Shown: in pieces, positions 1 through 7,903 of the stretch
How positions within the stretch are numbered: the stretch's first letter is position 1
How the letters are laid out: each line of letters starts with the position of its first letter
NCBI GenBank assembly: GCA_958366985.1
Contig: CATXDC010000005.1
Span: 118,132-182,131, forward strand
Length of the DNA: 64,000 nucleotides
Direction: 5' to 3'
Source of the DNA: an uncultured Oscillospiraceae bacterium
Lineage (GTDB): Bacteria > Bacillota > Clostridia > Oscillospirales > Acutalibacteraceae
Translations under genes and position numbers: made by a program
The notes under the pieces: generated by a model
Told to the model about the DNA's origin: nothing
Seen by the model: the letters and a program-made list of their open reading frames with translations, nothing else
The model's database searches: none

Positions 1-397
1 TTCAACCCGTGCTCCCCAGTGGACACACGGTGGAATCGCACACGGACCCAAGCCCCGTGAGTATGGTTTCTCCATCAACAAGAAGGTCAGAAGACTTGCA
101 ATGAAGTCAGCTCTTTCAGTTAAGGCTGCTGCAAGCGAGATTGTTGTTCTCGACAAGCTTGAGCTTGAGGCAATCAAGACAAAAGAGATGGTAAAGGTTC
201 TCGGCGCTCTTGAGACAGGAAAGAAAGTACTTATCGTACTTCCTGAGAAGAACGACATCGTTTACAGAAGCGCAAGAAACATTGCAGGTGTACAGACAAC
301 TCTTGTAAATACACTCAATGTTTACGATATCCTCAACTGCGATACAATGGTAGTTGTTAAGGATGCCGTTGCAAAAATCGAGGAGGTATACGCATGA
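1..397 (+). CDS. rplD: 50S ribosomal protein L4 (3' part)
   Basis: This is the C-terminal part of ribosomal protein L4, a primary 23S rRNA binder of the large subunit. The gene enters from the left edge: the reading frame starts at base 2 and reads straight into the window with the family motif HGPKPREY, followed by KKVRRLAMKSALS. About 131 residues are visible and the N-terminal third and the start codon lie outside. The stop overlaps the rplW start (ATGA at 394-397), so translation of the two genes is probably coupled. Gene order L4-L23-L2-S19 is that of the S10 operon. In other bacteria L4 can autoregulate this operon through its leader, which is not in the window. Confidence 0.97.
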   Translation, partial: STRAPQWTHGGIAHGPKPREYGFSINKKVRRLAMKSALSVKAAASEIVVLDKLELEAIKTKEMVKVLGALETGKKVLIVLPEKNDIVYRSARNIAGVQTTLVNTLNVYDILNCDTMVVVKDAVAKIEEVYA

Positions 398-687
398 AAA
401 CAGCACAGGACATTATCCTCCGTCCGGTAATCACCGAGGAGAGCATGCAGGGTACCGCTTTTAAAAAGTATACTTTCAAGGTAGCAAAGACCGCTAACAA
501 GATTGAGATTGCTAAGGCAGTCGAGAAGATCTTCGGAGTTAAGGTTGCTAAGGTTAACACCCTTAACGTACGTGGTCAGCTCAGAAGACAGGGCCGTTTC
601 GAGGGATACACTCCTTCATGGAAGAAAGCTGTCGTAACACTTACAGAGGATTCCAAGACTATCGACTTCTTCGATGGCATGATGTAA
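394..687 (+). CDS. rplW: 50S ribosomal protein L23
   Basis: L23 binds 23S rRNA near the peptide exit tunnel and docks trigger factor and the signal recognition particle. The 97-residue protein has the usual length. It carries the family N-terminus IILRPVITEES and the middle VNTLNVRGQLRRQGR, which precedes the extended rRNA-binding loop. The ATG overlaps the rplD stop by 4 nt, typical of coupled translation. An approximately 80-nt gap separates it from rplB, the widest gap in this early part of the operon. Confidence 0.97.
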   Translation: MKTAQDIILRPVITEESMQGTAFKKYTFKVAKTANKIEIAKAVEKIFGVKVAKVNTLNVRGQLRRQGRFEGYTPSWKKAVVTLTEDSKTIDFFDGMM

Positions 688-766
688 TCCCAACCCACAA
701 TAATCCGGCGGTAACGTATGGAGAATGACATTACTCCGCAAAGCCGCTCAGAGGAGAGTGAAACAA

Positions 767-1600
767 ATGTCGATAAAGGTCTATAAACCGACTACAAACT
801 CAAGACGTAATATGTCGGTTACAGATTATTCCGAGCTTTCAAAGTGCGGCCCCGAAAGAAGCCTTCTTGCTCCCCTTAACAAGAAGTCAGGCCGTAACAG
901 CTACGGTAGAATAACAGTCCGTCACAGAGGCGGCGGAAACAGAAAGAAATATCGTATCATCGACTTTAAGCGTGATAAGTTCGATATGCCCGCAACAGTA
1001 CTCACCGTTGAGTATGACCCCAACCGTTCAGCACACATTGCTCTTGTTCAGTACGAGGACGGAGAGAAGAGATACATTCTCGCTCCCGCAGGACTTAAGG
1101 TTGGCGATAAAGTTGAGGCTGGCGCAAATGCCGATATCAAACCCGGCAATGCACTTCCCCTCGTAAATATCCCCACCGGTACATTCCTCCACAACATCGA
1201 GCTCAACCCCGGCAGAGGCGGCCAGCTTGCTCGTGCAGCAGGTAACTCCGCTCAGCTCATGGCTAAGGAGAACGGCTACGCTCTTCTTCGTCTTCCCTCC
1301 GGTGAGCTTCGCAATGTTTCAGTTAACTGCATGGCAACTGTTGGTCAGGTAGGCAATGTTGACCACGAGAACGTTAAAATCGGTAAGGCAGGACGTAAAC
1401 GTCACATGGGCTGGAGACCTACAGTTCGTGGTTCAGTCATGAACCCCTGCGATCACCCCCACGGTGGTGGTGAAGGTAAAGCTCCCATCGGTCGTCCCGG
1501 ACCTGTTACACCTTGGGGCAAGCCTGCTCTTGGTTACAAGACTCGTGCCAAGAAGAATCGCTCCGATAAGTTTATCGTGAGACGCCGTAACGGCAAGTAA
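767..1600 (+). CDS. rplB: 50S ribosomal protein L2
   Basis: L2 is one of the largest and most conserved large-subunit proteins. It binds 23S rRNA and supports peptidyl transfer and subunit association. I place the start at the ATG at 767 (MSIKVYKPTTNSRR) because it follows a GAGGAGAG ribosome binding site at 751-758 and gives 277 residues, the usual family length. An upstream in-frame ATG at 725 would add 14 non-conserved residues. The C-terminal block NPCDHPHGGGEGKAPIGR contains the conserved histidine implicated in the peptidyl transferase region. Confidence 0.97.
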   Translation: MSIKVYKPTTNSRRNMSVTDYSELSKCGPERSLLAPLNKKSGRNSYGRITVRHRGGGNRKKYRIIDFKRDKFDMPATVLTVEYDPNRSAHIALVQYEDGEKRYILAPAGLKVGDKVEAGANADIKPGNALPLVNIPTGTFLHNIELNPGRGGQLARAAGNSAQLMAKENGYALLRLPSGELRNVSVNCMATVGQVGNVDHENVKIGKAGRKRHMGWRPTVRGSVMNPCDHPHGGGEGKAPIGRPGPVTPWGKPALGYKTRAKKNRSDKFIVRRRNGK

Positions 1601-1622
1601 TCGGTGAAAGGAGCTAAGAAAT

Positions 1623-1904
1623 ATGGGCAGAAGCGTTAAAAAAGGACCTTTTGTGCAGGAAAAGCTGCTCAAGAGAGTTCAGGATATGAACGATAAGGGC
1701 GAGAAAATCGTTCTTAAAACATGGAGCCGCAGCTCCACAATTTTCCCGGATTTCGTAGGCCACACCTTCGCTGTTCATGACGGACGCAAGCACGTTCCGG
1801 TTTATGTAACAGAGGATATGGTAGGTCATAAGCTGGGTGAATTTGCACCGACCAGAACATTCAAAGGTCATGCAGGTTCAAAAACTTCAAATAACGGCAA
1901 ATAA
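1623..1904 (+). CDS. rpsS: 30S ribosomal protein S19
   Basis: S19 sits in the head of the small subunit, pairs with S13 and contacts 16S rRNA near the A site. The 93-residue protein begins with the canonical MGRSVKKGPF and includes WSRSSTIFPDFVGHTFAVHDG and the C-terminal GEFAPTRTFKGHAG. Length and motifs are complete. It follows rplB by 22 nt with a GAAAGGAG ribosome binding site, and precedes rplV as in nearly all bacterial S10 operons. Confidence 0.97.
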   Translation: MGRSVKKGPFVQEKLLKRVQDMNDKGEKIVLKTWSRSSTIFPDFVGHTFAVHDGRKHVPVYVTEDMVGHKLGEFAPTRTFKGHAGSKTSNNGK

Positions 1905-1931
1905 ACCAGTCGAAAGGAGTGTGTAAAAACT

Positions 1932-2267
1932 ATGGAAGCTAAGGCTAAAGTGACAAATGTCAGAATTGCACCCCGTAAGGTTCAGATAGTTCTCGACCTT
2001 ATCCGCAATCAGCCTGCAGATAAAGCCATGGCAATACTCAAGCACACGCCCAAGGCTGCTTGTGAAGTGCTTGAGAAACTTTTAAAATCTGCAATGTCAA
2101 ATGCGGAAACAAACCATAACATGGATCCCAACAGACTTTATGTTGCAGAGTGCTACGCTTGTCCCGGACCCATCCTCAAGCGTATCAGACCCAGAGCACA
2201 GGGACGTGCTTTCCGCATCAATAAGAGAACATCGCACATCACCCTTGTACTCAAGGAAATGGAATAA
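1932..2267 (+). CDS. rplV: 50S ribosomal protein L22
   Basis: L22 lines the nascent-peptide exit tunnel with L4 and binds all domains of 23S rRNA. The 111-residue protein shows the family N-terminus NVRIAPRKVQIVLDLIRN and the beta-hairpin region PILKRIRPRAQGRAFRINKRTSHIT, where macrolide resistance changes occur in other species. No deletion or insertion is evident there, so no resistance change is suggested. Spacing and ribosome binding site (GAAAGGAG) are typical for the operon. Confidence 0.97.
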   Translation: MEAKAKVTNVRIAPRKVQIVLDLIRNQPADKAMAILKHTPKAACEVLEKLLKSAMSNAETNHNMDPNRLYVAECYACPGPILKRIRPRAQGRAFRINKRTSHITLVLKEME

Positions 2268-2286
2268 GCGAAGAGGAGGTTAAATA

Positions 2287-2958
2287 ATGGGCCAGAAAAT
2301 TAATCCCACCGGTTTAAGAATCGGCGTTATTAAGGATTGGGAATCTCGCTGGTATTCAAAGGCTGAAACCTTTGGCGATACCCTCGTTGAGGACTATAAC
2401 CTCCGTGAGTTCCTCCTTAAAACATTGGCGCCTGCCGGTGTTCCGAAAATTGAGATTGAGCGTGACGCAAAGCGTGTACGCATCAACATCTTCTGTGCAA
2501 AGCCCGGCATGGTAATCGGCCGTGGCGGTGCTGAGATCGATAAGCTCAAGGCAACTTGTGAAAAGATGCTCGGCAAAGAGGTTGCTCTCAACATCGTTGA
2601 GATTAAGCAGCCCGACCTTAATGCACAGCTTGTTGCTGAGAACATTGCAGCACAGCTCGAAAGACGTGTATCTTTCCGCCGTGCCCTTAAGCAGTCCATC
2701 GGACGTGCAATGAAGCTTGGCGCAAGAGGTATTAAAACTCAGGTTTCCGGCCGTCTCGGCGGTGCTGAAATCGCAAGAACAGAAACTTACCATGAGGGAA
2801 CAATTCCGCTTCAGACAATCAGAGCCGACATCGACTACGGCTTTGCAGAGGCTAAGACAACCTACGGCCGCATCGGCGTTAAGGTTTGGCTTTACAGAGG
2901 CGAGGTTCTCCGTGACAGCCGCAAGGCATCATCCCGCAGGGAAGGAGGAGCTAAATAA
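2287..2958 (+). CDS. rpsC: 30S ribosomal protein S3
   Basis: S3 is part of the mRNA entry channel in the small-subunit head and has helicase-like activity with S4. The 223-residue protein opens with MGQKINPTGLRIG and carries a type II KH domain with the GMVIGRGG loop at about residues 75-82. The C-terminal domain contains ARTETYHEGTIPLQTIRADIDYG. An AGGAGG site lies 7 nt upstream. The stop and the next start share one base (TAATG at 2956-2960), indicating translational coupling with rplP. Confidence 0.97.
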   Translation: MGQKINPTGLRIGVIKDWESRWYSKAETFGDTLVEDYNLREFLLKTLAPAGVPKIEIERDAKRVRINIFCAKPGMVIGRGGAEIDKLKATCEKMLGKEVALNIVEIKQPDLNAQLVAENIAAQLERRVSFRRALKQSIGRAMKLGARGIKTQVSGRLGGAEIARTETYHEGTIPLQTIRADIDYGFAEAKTTYGRIGVKVWLYRGEVLRDSRKASSRREGGAK

Positions 2959-3383
2959 TGTTATTGCCGAAGCGTGTTAAACACCGCAGAGTGCAGAGAG
3001 GCCGTCTTACAGGTACTGCAACTCGTGGTAACAAAGTAAATTACGGTGATTTCGGACTTGTAGCTCTTGAGCCCGCATGGATCACTTCAAACCAGATTGA
3101 GGCAGCTCGTATCGCTATGACACGTTACATTAAGCGTGGTGGTAAGGTTTGGATCAAAATCTTCCCCGACAAGCCGATTACAGAGAAGCCTGCAGAAACA
3201 CGAATGGGTTCCGGTAAAGGATCTCCCGAATATTGGGTAGCCGTAGTTAAGCCCGGCAGAGTAATGTTTGAAATCGCCGGTGTTGACGAGGCTCTTGCCC
3301 GCGAGGCTATGCGTCTTGCGGCTAACAAATTGCCGATTAAGTGCAAATTTGTAACTAAGGAAGAAACGGGTGGTGAGCAGTAA
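2958..3383 (+). CDS. rplP: 50S ribosomal protein L16
   Basis: L16 binds 23S rRNA close to the A-site tRNA and helps assemble the peptidyl transferase centre. The 141-residue protein has the family N-terminus LLPKRVKHRRVQRGRLTG and the conserved RMGSGKGSPEYWVAVVKPGR segment. The start overlaps the rpsC stop by one base, and the stop overlaps the rpmC start by one base, so S3, L16 and L29 probably form one coupled translation block. Confidence 0.97.
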   Translation: MLLPKRVKHRRVQRGRLTGTATRGNKVNYGDFGLVALEPAWITSNQIEAARIAMTRYIKRGGKVWIKIFPDKPITEKPAETRMGSGKGSPEYWVAVVKPGRVMFEIAGVDEALAREAMRLAANKLPIKCKFVTKEETGGEQ

Positions 3384-3583
3384 TGAAAGCCAGTGAAATC
3401 AGAAAACTGTCCGCCGCAGAGCTTGACGCCAAGCTCCTTGAGTTGAAGGACGAGCTTTTTAATCTGCGCTTCCAGCAAGCCATAAACCAGCTCGATAACC
3501 CAATGCGTATAAGCGCCGTAAAGAAGGACATCGCACGTATTAAAACAGTACAGCGCGAAGCCGAGATCGGCGCTAAGGCGTAA
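3383..3583 (+). CDS. rpmC: 50S ribosomal protein L29
   Basis: L29 is a small helical protein at the exit-tunnel rim next to L23. The 66 residues include the conserved AELDAKLLELKDELFNLRFQ helix and the block ISAVKKDIARIKTV. It overlaps rplP by one base and ends 19 nt before rpsQ, keeping the usual L16-L29-S17 order. It has the normal length for Firmicutes and no unusual features. Confidence 0.96.
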   Translation: MKASEIRKLSAAELDAKLLELKDELFNLRFQQAINQLDNPMRISAVKKDIARIKTVQREAEIGAKA

Positions 3584-3602
3584 GGGAAGGGAGGCTTAAG
3601 CA

Positions 3603-3860
3603 ATGAGCGAAAGAAACCTCAGAAAAACTCAGGTAGGCATTGTTACCAGCGACAAGATGGATAAGACCGTTGTTGTCTCTGTTAAAGACAGGGTAAAGCA
3701 TCCGCTTTACAAAAAAATCATCAATCGTACCGTTAAGCTTAAAGCACATGACGAAAACAATGAGTGCGGAATCGGCGACAGAGTTCTCGTTATGGAAACA
3801 CGTCCCATGTCCAAGGACAAGAGATGGCGTGTAGCGGAAATCATAGAGAAAGCCAAATAA
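3603..3860 (+). CDS. rpsQ: 30S ribosomal protein S17
   Basis: S17 is an OB-fold protein that binds 16S rRNA early in small-subunit assembly. The 85-residue protein contains the signature TSDKMDKTVVVSVKDRVKHPLYKK and the C-terminal ETRPMSKDKRWRVAEI. It is full length. The start follows a GGGAGG site and the gene lies between rpmC and rplN as in standard spc-proximal order. Confidence 0.97.
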   Translation: MSERNLRKTQVGIVTSDKMDKTVVVSVKDRVKHPLYKKIINRTVKLKAHDENNECGIGDRVLVMETRPMSKDKRWRVAEIIEKAK

Positions 3861-3890
3861 TTTTGGCGTAAGCGCAAGGAGGAAAACACT

Positions 3891-4259
3891 GTGATACAGC
3901 AGCAGAGTTACCTCAAGGTTGCCGACAACACAGGCGCAAAGGAAATCATGTGTATCCGTGTGCTTGGCGGTTCCGGCAGGAGGTATGCCAATATCGGCGA
4001 CGTCATCGTTGCTTCTGTTAAAAAAGCAGCACCCGGCGGCGTTGTTAAAAAAGGCGACGTTGTAAAAGCAGTCGTAGTTCGTACTGCAAGCGGCGTTCGC
4101 CGTGAAGACGGCACATACATTCGTTTCGACGAGAATGCAGCCGTTATCATAAAGGATGATAAAAATCCCAGAGGCACCCGTATTTTTGGACCGGTAGCAA
4201 GAGAACTTCGTGAGAAGAGCTATCTCAAGATTCTCTCACTGGCTCCTGAAGTGCTTTAA
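3891..4259 (+). CDS. rplN: 50S ribosomal protein L14
   Basis: L14 lies at the subunit interface and binds 23S rRNA and L19; RsfS acts on it to silence ribosomes in other bacteria. The 122 residues begin MIQQQSYLKVADNTGAKEIM and contain CIRVLGGSGRRYA and the C-terminal GTRIFGPVARELRE. The start is a GTG at 3891 behind AAGGAGG (3877-3883), the first of several non-ATG starts in this operon. Length matches the bacterial family exactly. Confidence 0.97.
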   Translation: MIQQQSYLKVADNTGAKEIMCIRVLGGSGRRYANIGDVIVASVKKAAPGGVVKKGDVVKAVVVRTASGVRREDGTYIRFDENAAVIIKDDKNPRGTRIFGPVARELREKSYLKILSLAPEVL

Positions 4260-4276
4260 TCGGGAGGTGTAGGATA

Positions 4277-4597
4277 ATGAACAAACTTCATGTTAAAACT
4301 GGTGACGTCGTAATGGTAATCAGCGGTAAGGATAAGGGCAAGACAGGTAAAGTTATGCAGGTCAGCCCCTCCGAAGGCAAGGTTATCGTAGAAGGCGTTA
4401 TGAACGTTACAAAACACGTCAAGCCCCGCAAGATGGGTGAGCCCGGCGGCCTTATCAAGGCTGAAAGTGCTCTCTATGCCTGCAAGGTGCTTCCTGTTTG
4501 CCCCAAGTGCGGCAAGGCTACAAGAGTAGGCTACACCGTTAAGGATGGCAAAAAGGTTCGTGTCTGCAAACATTCCGATTGCAAAGCAACATTTTAA
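4277..4597 (+). CDS. rplX: 50S ribosomal protein L24
   Basis: L24 is an assembly-initiator protein that binds the 5' domain of 23S rRNA. The 106-residue protein has an N-terminal KOW motif (KTGDVVMVISGKDKGKTGKV). At the C-terminus two CxxC-like pairs, CPKCGK and CKHSDC, look like a zinc-ribbon form of L24. An AGGAG-type site lies just upstream. It follows rplN by 17 nt and precedes rplE. Confidence 0.96.
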   Translation: MNKLHVKTGDVVMVISGKDKGKTGKVMQVSPSEGKVIVEGVMNVTKHVKPRKMGEPGGLIKAESALYACKVLPVCPKCGKATRVGYTVKDGKKVRVCKHSDCKATF

Positions 4598-4616
4598 TTA
4601 AGGGAGGAACATGACA

Positions 4617-5156
4617 ATGGCAAGGTTACAGGAAACCTATGTTAAAGAGGTTGCACCTGCACTGATGAAGAAGTTCGGCTACAAAAGTGTCATGCAAATC
4701 CCGAAGCTTGACAAGGTAGTAATCAACGTAGCTTGCGGCGAAGCCCGTGACAACGCTAAGGTTATCGATTCTGTTATGAGCGATCTTGCTCAGATCACAG
4801 GTCAGAAACCCACAGTCTGCAAGGCTAAGAAGTCAGTTGCTAACTTCAAGCTCCGTGAGGGCATGACAATCGGTGCAAAGGTTACACTCCGTGGCGCAAG
4901 AATGTATGAATTCATCGACAGATTCTTCAATCTTGCACTGCCCAGAGTTAGAGACTTCAGAGGAATTAACCCCAACTCTTTCGACGGACGTGGAAACTAC
5001 TCCATGGGCGTTAAGGAGCAGCTTATTTTCCCTGAAATCGAATACGATAAGATAGATAAAGTTCGTGGTATGGACATCTGCTTTGTTACAACTGCGAACA
5101 CAGACGAAGAAGCTCGTGAGCTGCTCACACTTATGGGCGCTCCGTTTTCGAAGTAA
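4617..5156 (+). CDS. rplE: 50S ribosomal protein L5
   Basis: L5 binds 5S rRNA in the central protuberance and contacts P-site tRNA. I choose the ATG at 4617 (MARLQETY) because the GGAGG at 4603-4607 is 9 nt away and the product is 179 residues, the standard length. The ATG at 4611 is only 3 nt from the GGAGG. Family blocks seen are KLDKVVINVACGEA, ITGQKPTVCKAKKS and GINPNSFDGRGNYSMGV. Confidence 0.96.
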   Translation: MARLQETYVKEVAPALMKKFGYKSVMQIPKLDKVVINVACGEARDNAKVIDSVMSDLAQITGQKPTVCKAKKSVANFKLREGMTIGAKVTLRGARMYEFIDRFFNLALPRVRDFRGINPNSFDGRGNYSMGVKEQLIFPEIEYDKIDKVRGMDICFVTTANTDEEARELLTLMGAPFSK

Positions 5157-5168
5157 GGAGGAGCAGTT

Positions 5169-5354
5169 GTGGCTAAGAAATCAATGAAAGTAAAGCAGGC
5201 AAGACCTGCTAAGTATTCCACAAGGGCATACAACAGATGTAAGATCTGTGGTAGACCCCACGCTTATCTTCGTAAGTACGGAGTTTGCCGTATCTGCTTC
5301 AGGGAGCTTGCACATGCAGGACAGATCCCCGGAGTTAAGAAGGCCAGCTGGTAA
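5169..5354 (+). CDS. rpsN: 30S ribosomal protein S14 type Z (zinc-binding)
   Basis: S14 binds 16S rRNA in the small-subunit head. This is the short 61-residue zinc form (type Z) with cysteines C24, C27, C40 and C43 in RCKICGRPHAYLRKYGVCRIC. No longer zinc-independent paralogue is seen in the window. The start is a GTG at 5169 behind AAGGAGGAG. In many Firmicutes the zinc-free copy is induced by zinc starvation, so this C+ form is the zinc-replete version. Confidence 0.96.
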   Translation: MAKKSMKVKQARPAKYSTRAYNRCKICGRPHAYLRKYGVCRICFRELAHAGQIPGVKKASW

Positions 5355-5384
5355 TTTCGAGCAATTGCAAAGGAGGTTGACGGC

Positions 5385-5783
5385 ATGCAAATAACCGATT
5401 CTATCGCCGATATGCTTACGAGAATCCGCAATGCGAACTCGGCAAAGCATGACTCGGTGGACGTTCCCGCATCCAACATGAAGAAGGCAATTGCTCAGAT
5501 TCTTGTTGATGAGGGCTATGTAAAGAGCTTTCAGGTCATCGACGACGGAAAGCAGGGCGTAATCCGTATTACTCTTAAGTACGGACCCAACAAGGCACAG
5601 GTTCTTACAGGACTTCGCCGTGTTTCAAAGCCCGGTCTTCGTATTTATACAAACTGTGAGGATATGCCCAAGGTCATGAAAGGTCTTGGAATTGCAATCC
5701 TCTCCACATCAAAAGGCATTATGACTGATAAGGATGCACGCAAAGCCAATGTTGGCGGCGAAGTCCTTGCATTCGTTTGGTAA
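5385..5783 (+). CDS. rpsH: 30S ribosomal protein S8
   Basis: S8 binds the central domain of 16S rRNA; in E. coli it also represses translation of the spc operon at the L5 start. The 132-residue protein has the start ITDSIADMLTRIRNANSAKH and the C-terminal ILSTSKGIMTDKDARKANVGGEVLAFVW, the conserved rRNA-binding half. An AAAGGAGG site precedes the ATG. It is complete and in the usual place between rpsN and rplF. Confidence 0.97.
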   Translation: MQITDSIADMLTRIRNANSAKHDSVDVPASNMKKAIAQILVDEGYVKSFQVIDDGKQGVIRITLKYGPNKAQVLTGLRRVSKPGLRIYTNCEDMPKVMKGLGIAILSTSKGIMTDKDARKANVGGEVLAFVW

Positions 5784-5798
5784 GAGGAGGTACAGAGA

Positions 5799-6344
5799 AT
5801 GTCACGTATAGGCAAGAAGCCAATCGTCATTCCCGCAGGCGTTGAAGTAAAGCTTGACGGAAGCACTGTAACCGTAAAAGGCCCTCTCGGCACACTTACC
5901 AGAACAGTGCACAAAAACATGAATGTTGCGGTTGACAACGGTGAAATCCAGGTCACTCGTCCCAATGACAACAGCGAAAACCGCTCCCTTCACGGTCTTA
6001 CACGTACACTTATCGCCAACATGGTTGAGGGTGTACACACAGGCTTCAAAAAGGAGCTTGAGGTTAACGGTGTAGGTTACCGTGTAGCCATGCAGGGTAA
6101 AGATCTGGTCATGAACATCGGTTATTCCCACCAGGTTATCTATCCTGAGGTAGAGGGAATCAAGATTGAGACACCCGCCCCCAACAAGATCATCATCTCA
6201 GGAGCTGACAAGCAGCTCGTTGGTCAGGTAGCGGCAGAGATTCGTGAGAAGCGTCCCCCCGAGCCTTATAAGGGCAAAGGTATCAAGTACGTTGACGAGT
6301 ATATCCGCCGCAAGGAAGGTAAAGCCGGTAAGGGCGGCAAGTAA
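5799..6344 (+). CDS. rplF: 50S ribosomal protein L6
   Basis: L6 has two repeated alpha/beta domains and lies near the GTPase-associated centre of the large subunit. The 181-residue protein opens MSRIGKKPIVIPAGVEVKLDG and ends with REKRPPEPYKGKGIKYVDE, the conserved rRNA-binding segment of the second domain. Length is normal. It follows rpsH by 15 nt with an AGAGGAGG site. Confidence 0.97.
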   Translation: MSRIGKKPIVIPAGVEVKLDGSTVTVKGPLGTLTRTVHKNMNVAVDNGEIQVTRPNDNSENRSLHGLTRTLIANMVEGVHTGFKKELEVNGVGYRVAMQGKDLVMNIGYSHQVIYPEVEGIKIETPAPNKIIISGADKQLVGQVAAEIREKRPPEPYKGKGIKYVDEYIRRKEGKAGKGGK

Positions 6345-6368
6345 TCTTAATCGAAGGAGTGAAAATAA

Positions 6369-6728
6369 ATGGTTAACAGACCAGACAGCAATAAGGCAAG
6401 ACTTGCCCGTCACAAGAGAGTCCGTGGCAAGATTTCAGGCACAGCTGAGTGTCCTCGCCTTAATGTATTCCGCTCCCATAGTCATATCTATGCACAGTTG
6501 ATCGACGACGTTGCAGGTGTAACACTTGTATCAGCTTCAACTGTTGAGAAGGATTTTAAGGAATACGGCGGAAATAAAACCGCTGCTCACGAAGTGGGCA
6601 AATTACTCGCAGAGCGCGCCGCAGCTAAAGAGATAACAGAAGTTGTCTTTGACCGTGGCGGCTACATCTATCACGGCCGTGTACAAGCGTTGGCCGAAGG
6701 CGCCCGTGAGGGTGGCCTCAAGTTCTAA
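6369..6728 (+). CDS. rplR: 50S ribosomal protein L18
   Basis: L18 binds 5S rRNA with L5 and L25 in the central protuberance. The 119-residue protein has the basic N-terminus NKARLARHKRVRGKISGTAECPRLNVFRS and the block VVFDRGGYIYHGRVQALAEGAREGGL. Family length and order (L6-L18-S5) are normal. An AAGGAG site precedes the ATG. Confidence 0.97.
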   Translation: MVNRPDSNKARLARHKRVRGKISGTAECPRLNVFRSHSHIYAQLIDDVAGVTLVSASTVEKDFKEYGGNKTAAHEVGKLLAERAAAKEITEVVFDRGGYIYHGRVQALAEGAREGGLKF

Positions 6729-6743
6729 GAAGGAGGAATACTT

Positions 6744-7244
6744 TTGGCTAAGATTGACACATCGGCTGTTGAGCTTCAGGAGCGTGTAGTTACTATCAAC
6801 CGTGTTTCCAAGACAGTTAAGGGCGGTAGAATCTTCAAGTTTGCCGCACTTGTAGTTGTCGGTGACGGAAACGGCACAGTAGGCTTCGGTCTTGGTAAAT
6901 CAGGCGAAGTTCCGGATGCAATCCGCAAGGGAATCGAAGATGCCAAGAAGAACCTTATCAAGGTTTCTCTCAAGGGTACAACAATTCCTCACGAGATCAT
7001 CGGTAAATTCGGCGCTGGCGTTGTTCTTCTCAAGCCCGCTGCACCCGGTACCGGCGTTATCGCCGGCGGCCCCGTACGTGCGGTTGTTGAGACAGTCGGC
7101 ATTAAAGATATCCGTACCAAGGCACTTCGTTCCAATAACCCCTGCAACGTTGTAAGAGCCACAATTGACGGCCTTTCAAAGCTGCGTTCTGCTGACGAAG
7201 TTGCTGCTATCCGCGGCAAGTCAGCTAAGGAAATTTTAGGTTAA
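6744..7244 (+). CDS. rpsE: 30S ribosomal protein S5
   Basis: S5 lies at the mRNA entry site and takes part in translational accuracy. The 166-residue protein has the N-terminal double-stranded-RNA-binding-like domain with RIFKFAALVVVGDGNGTVG and a C-terminal half with KALRSNNPCNVVRATIDGL. The start is a TTG at 6744 behind AAGGAGG, giving the standard MAKID start. Non-ATG starts recur in this operon (L14, S14, S5, SecY, IF-1). Confidence 0.96.
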   Translation: MAKIDTSAVELQERVVTINRVSKTVKGGRIFKFAALVVVGDGNGTVGFGLGKSGEVPDAIRKGIEDAKKNLIKVSLKGTTIPHEIIGKFGAGVVLLKPAAPGTGVIAGGPVRAVVETVGIKDIRTKALRSNNPCNVVRATIDGLSKLRSADEVAAIRGKSAKEILG

Positions 7245-7259
7245 GGAGGGTGGATAACA

Positions 7260-7439
7260 ATGGCTGATATTCAGGTAAAGCTCGTTAAGAGCCTCATCGG
7301 AAGCAAAAAAGATCAGATTGCCACCGCCCATGCACTTGGTCTTCACAAAATAGGAGATGTTGCGGTACAGCCCAACAATCCCCAGACACTGGGTAAGGTA
7401 AGAAAAATTAACCACCTTATCGAGGTAACCGAAGCGTAA
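7260..7439 (+). CDS. rpmD: 50S ribosomal protein L30
   Basis: L30 is a small ferredoxin-fold protein of the large subunit. The 59-residue ORF begins MADIQVKLVKSLIG and includes the family block HALGLHKIGDVAVQPNNPQT with the C-terminal VRKINHLIEV. It has an AAGGAGG site about 10 nt upstream and falls exactly between rpsE and rplO, where L30 is expected. It is short and easily missed, but coding is clear from motif and position. Confidence 0.96.
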   Translation: MADIQVKLVKSLIGSKKDQIATAHALGLHKIGDVAVQPNNPQTLGKVRKINHLIEVTEA

Positions 7440-7458
7440 GCAAGGAGGTGCGAGTATA

Positions 7459-7902
7459 ATGAAATTGCACGAACTTACACCGGCAGCAGGCTCCAAGAAG
7501 GATGTCAAGCGTATCGGTAGAGGTGCAGGTTCCGGACAGGGTAAAACAGCCGGTAAAGGACATAAGGGCCAGAAGGCTCGTGCCGGCAGAGGAATGCGTC
7601 CGGGCTTTGAAGGCGGTCAGATGCCCCTTCAGAGAAGAATCCCCAAGAGGGGCTTCAATAATATCTTTGCAAAAGAAATTGCAATTGTTAACGTTGCAGC
7701 ACTTGATCAGCGTTTCAACGACGGTGATGTAGTAGATGTTGCAGCTCTTGTAAAGTCAGGCCTTGTTAAGAAAGAGCTTGACGGAGTTAAAGTTTTAGGC
7801 AACGGTGAAATCACCAAGAAGCTCACTGTTCAGGCAAATGCTTTCTCTGATTCCGCAAAGGAGAAGATCGAAGCAGCCGGCGGAAAGGCCGAGGTGATCT
7901 GA
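7459..7902 (+). CDS. rplO: 50S ribosomal protein L15
   Basis: L15 is a late assembly protein of the large subunit with a long basic N-terminal extension that threads into 23S rRNA. The 147-residue protein starts MKLHELTPAAGSKKDVKRIG and carries GRGAGSGQGKTAGKGHKGQKAR and GFEGGQMPLQRRIPKRGF. The tail ends with a glycine/alanine segment. The secY start lies one base beyond its stop, so secY translation probably depends on reinitiation. Confidence 0.97.
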   Translation: MKLHELTPAAGSKKDVKRIGRGAGSGQGKTAGKGHKGQKARAGRGMRPGFEGGQMPLQRRIPKRGFNNIFAKEIAIVNVAALDQRFNDGDVVDVAALVKSGLVKKELDGVKVLGNGEITKKLTVQANAFSDSAKEKIEAAGGKAEVI

Positions 7903-7903
7903 G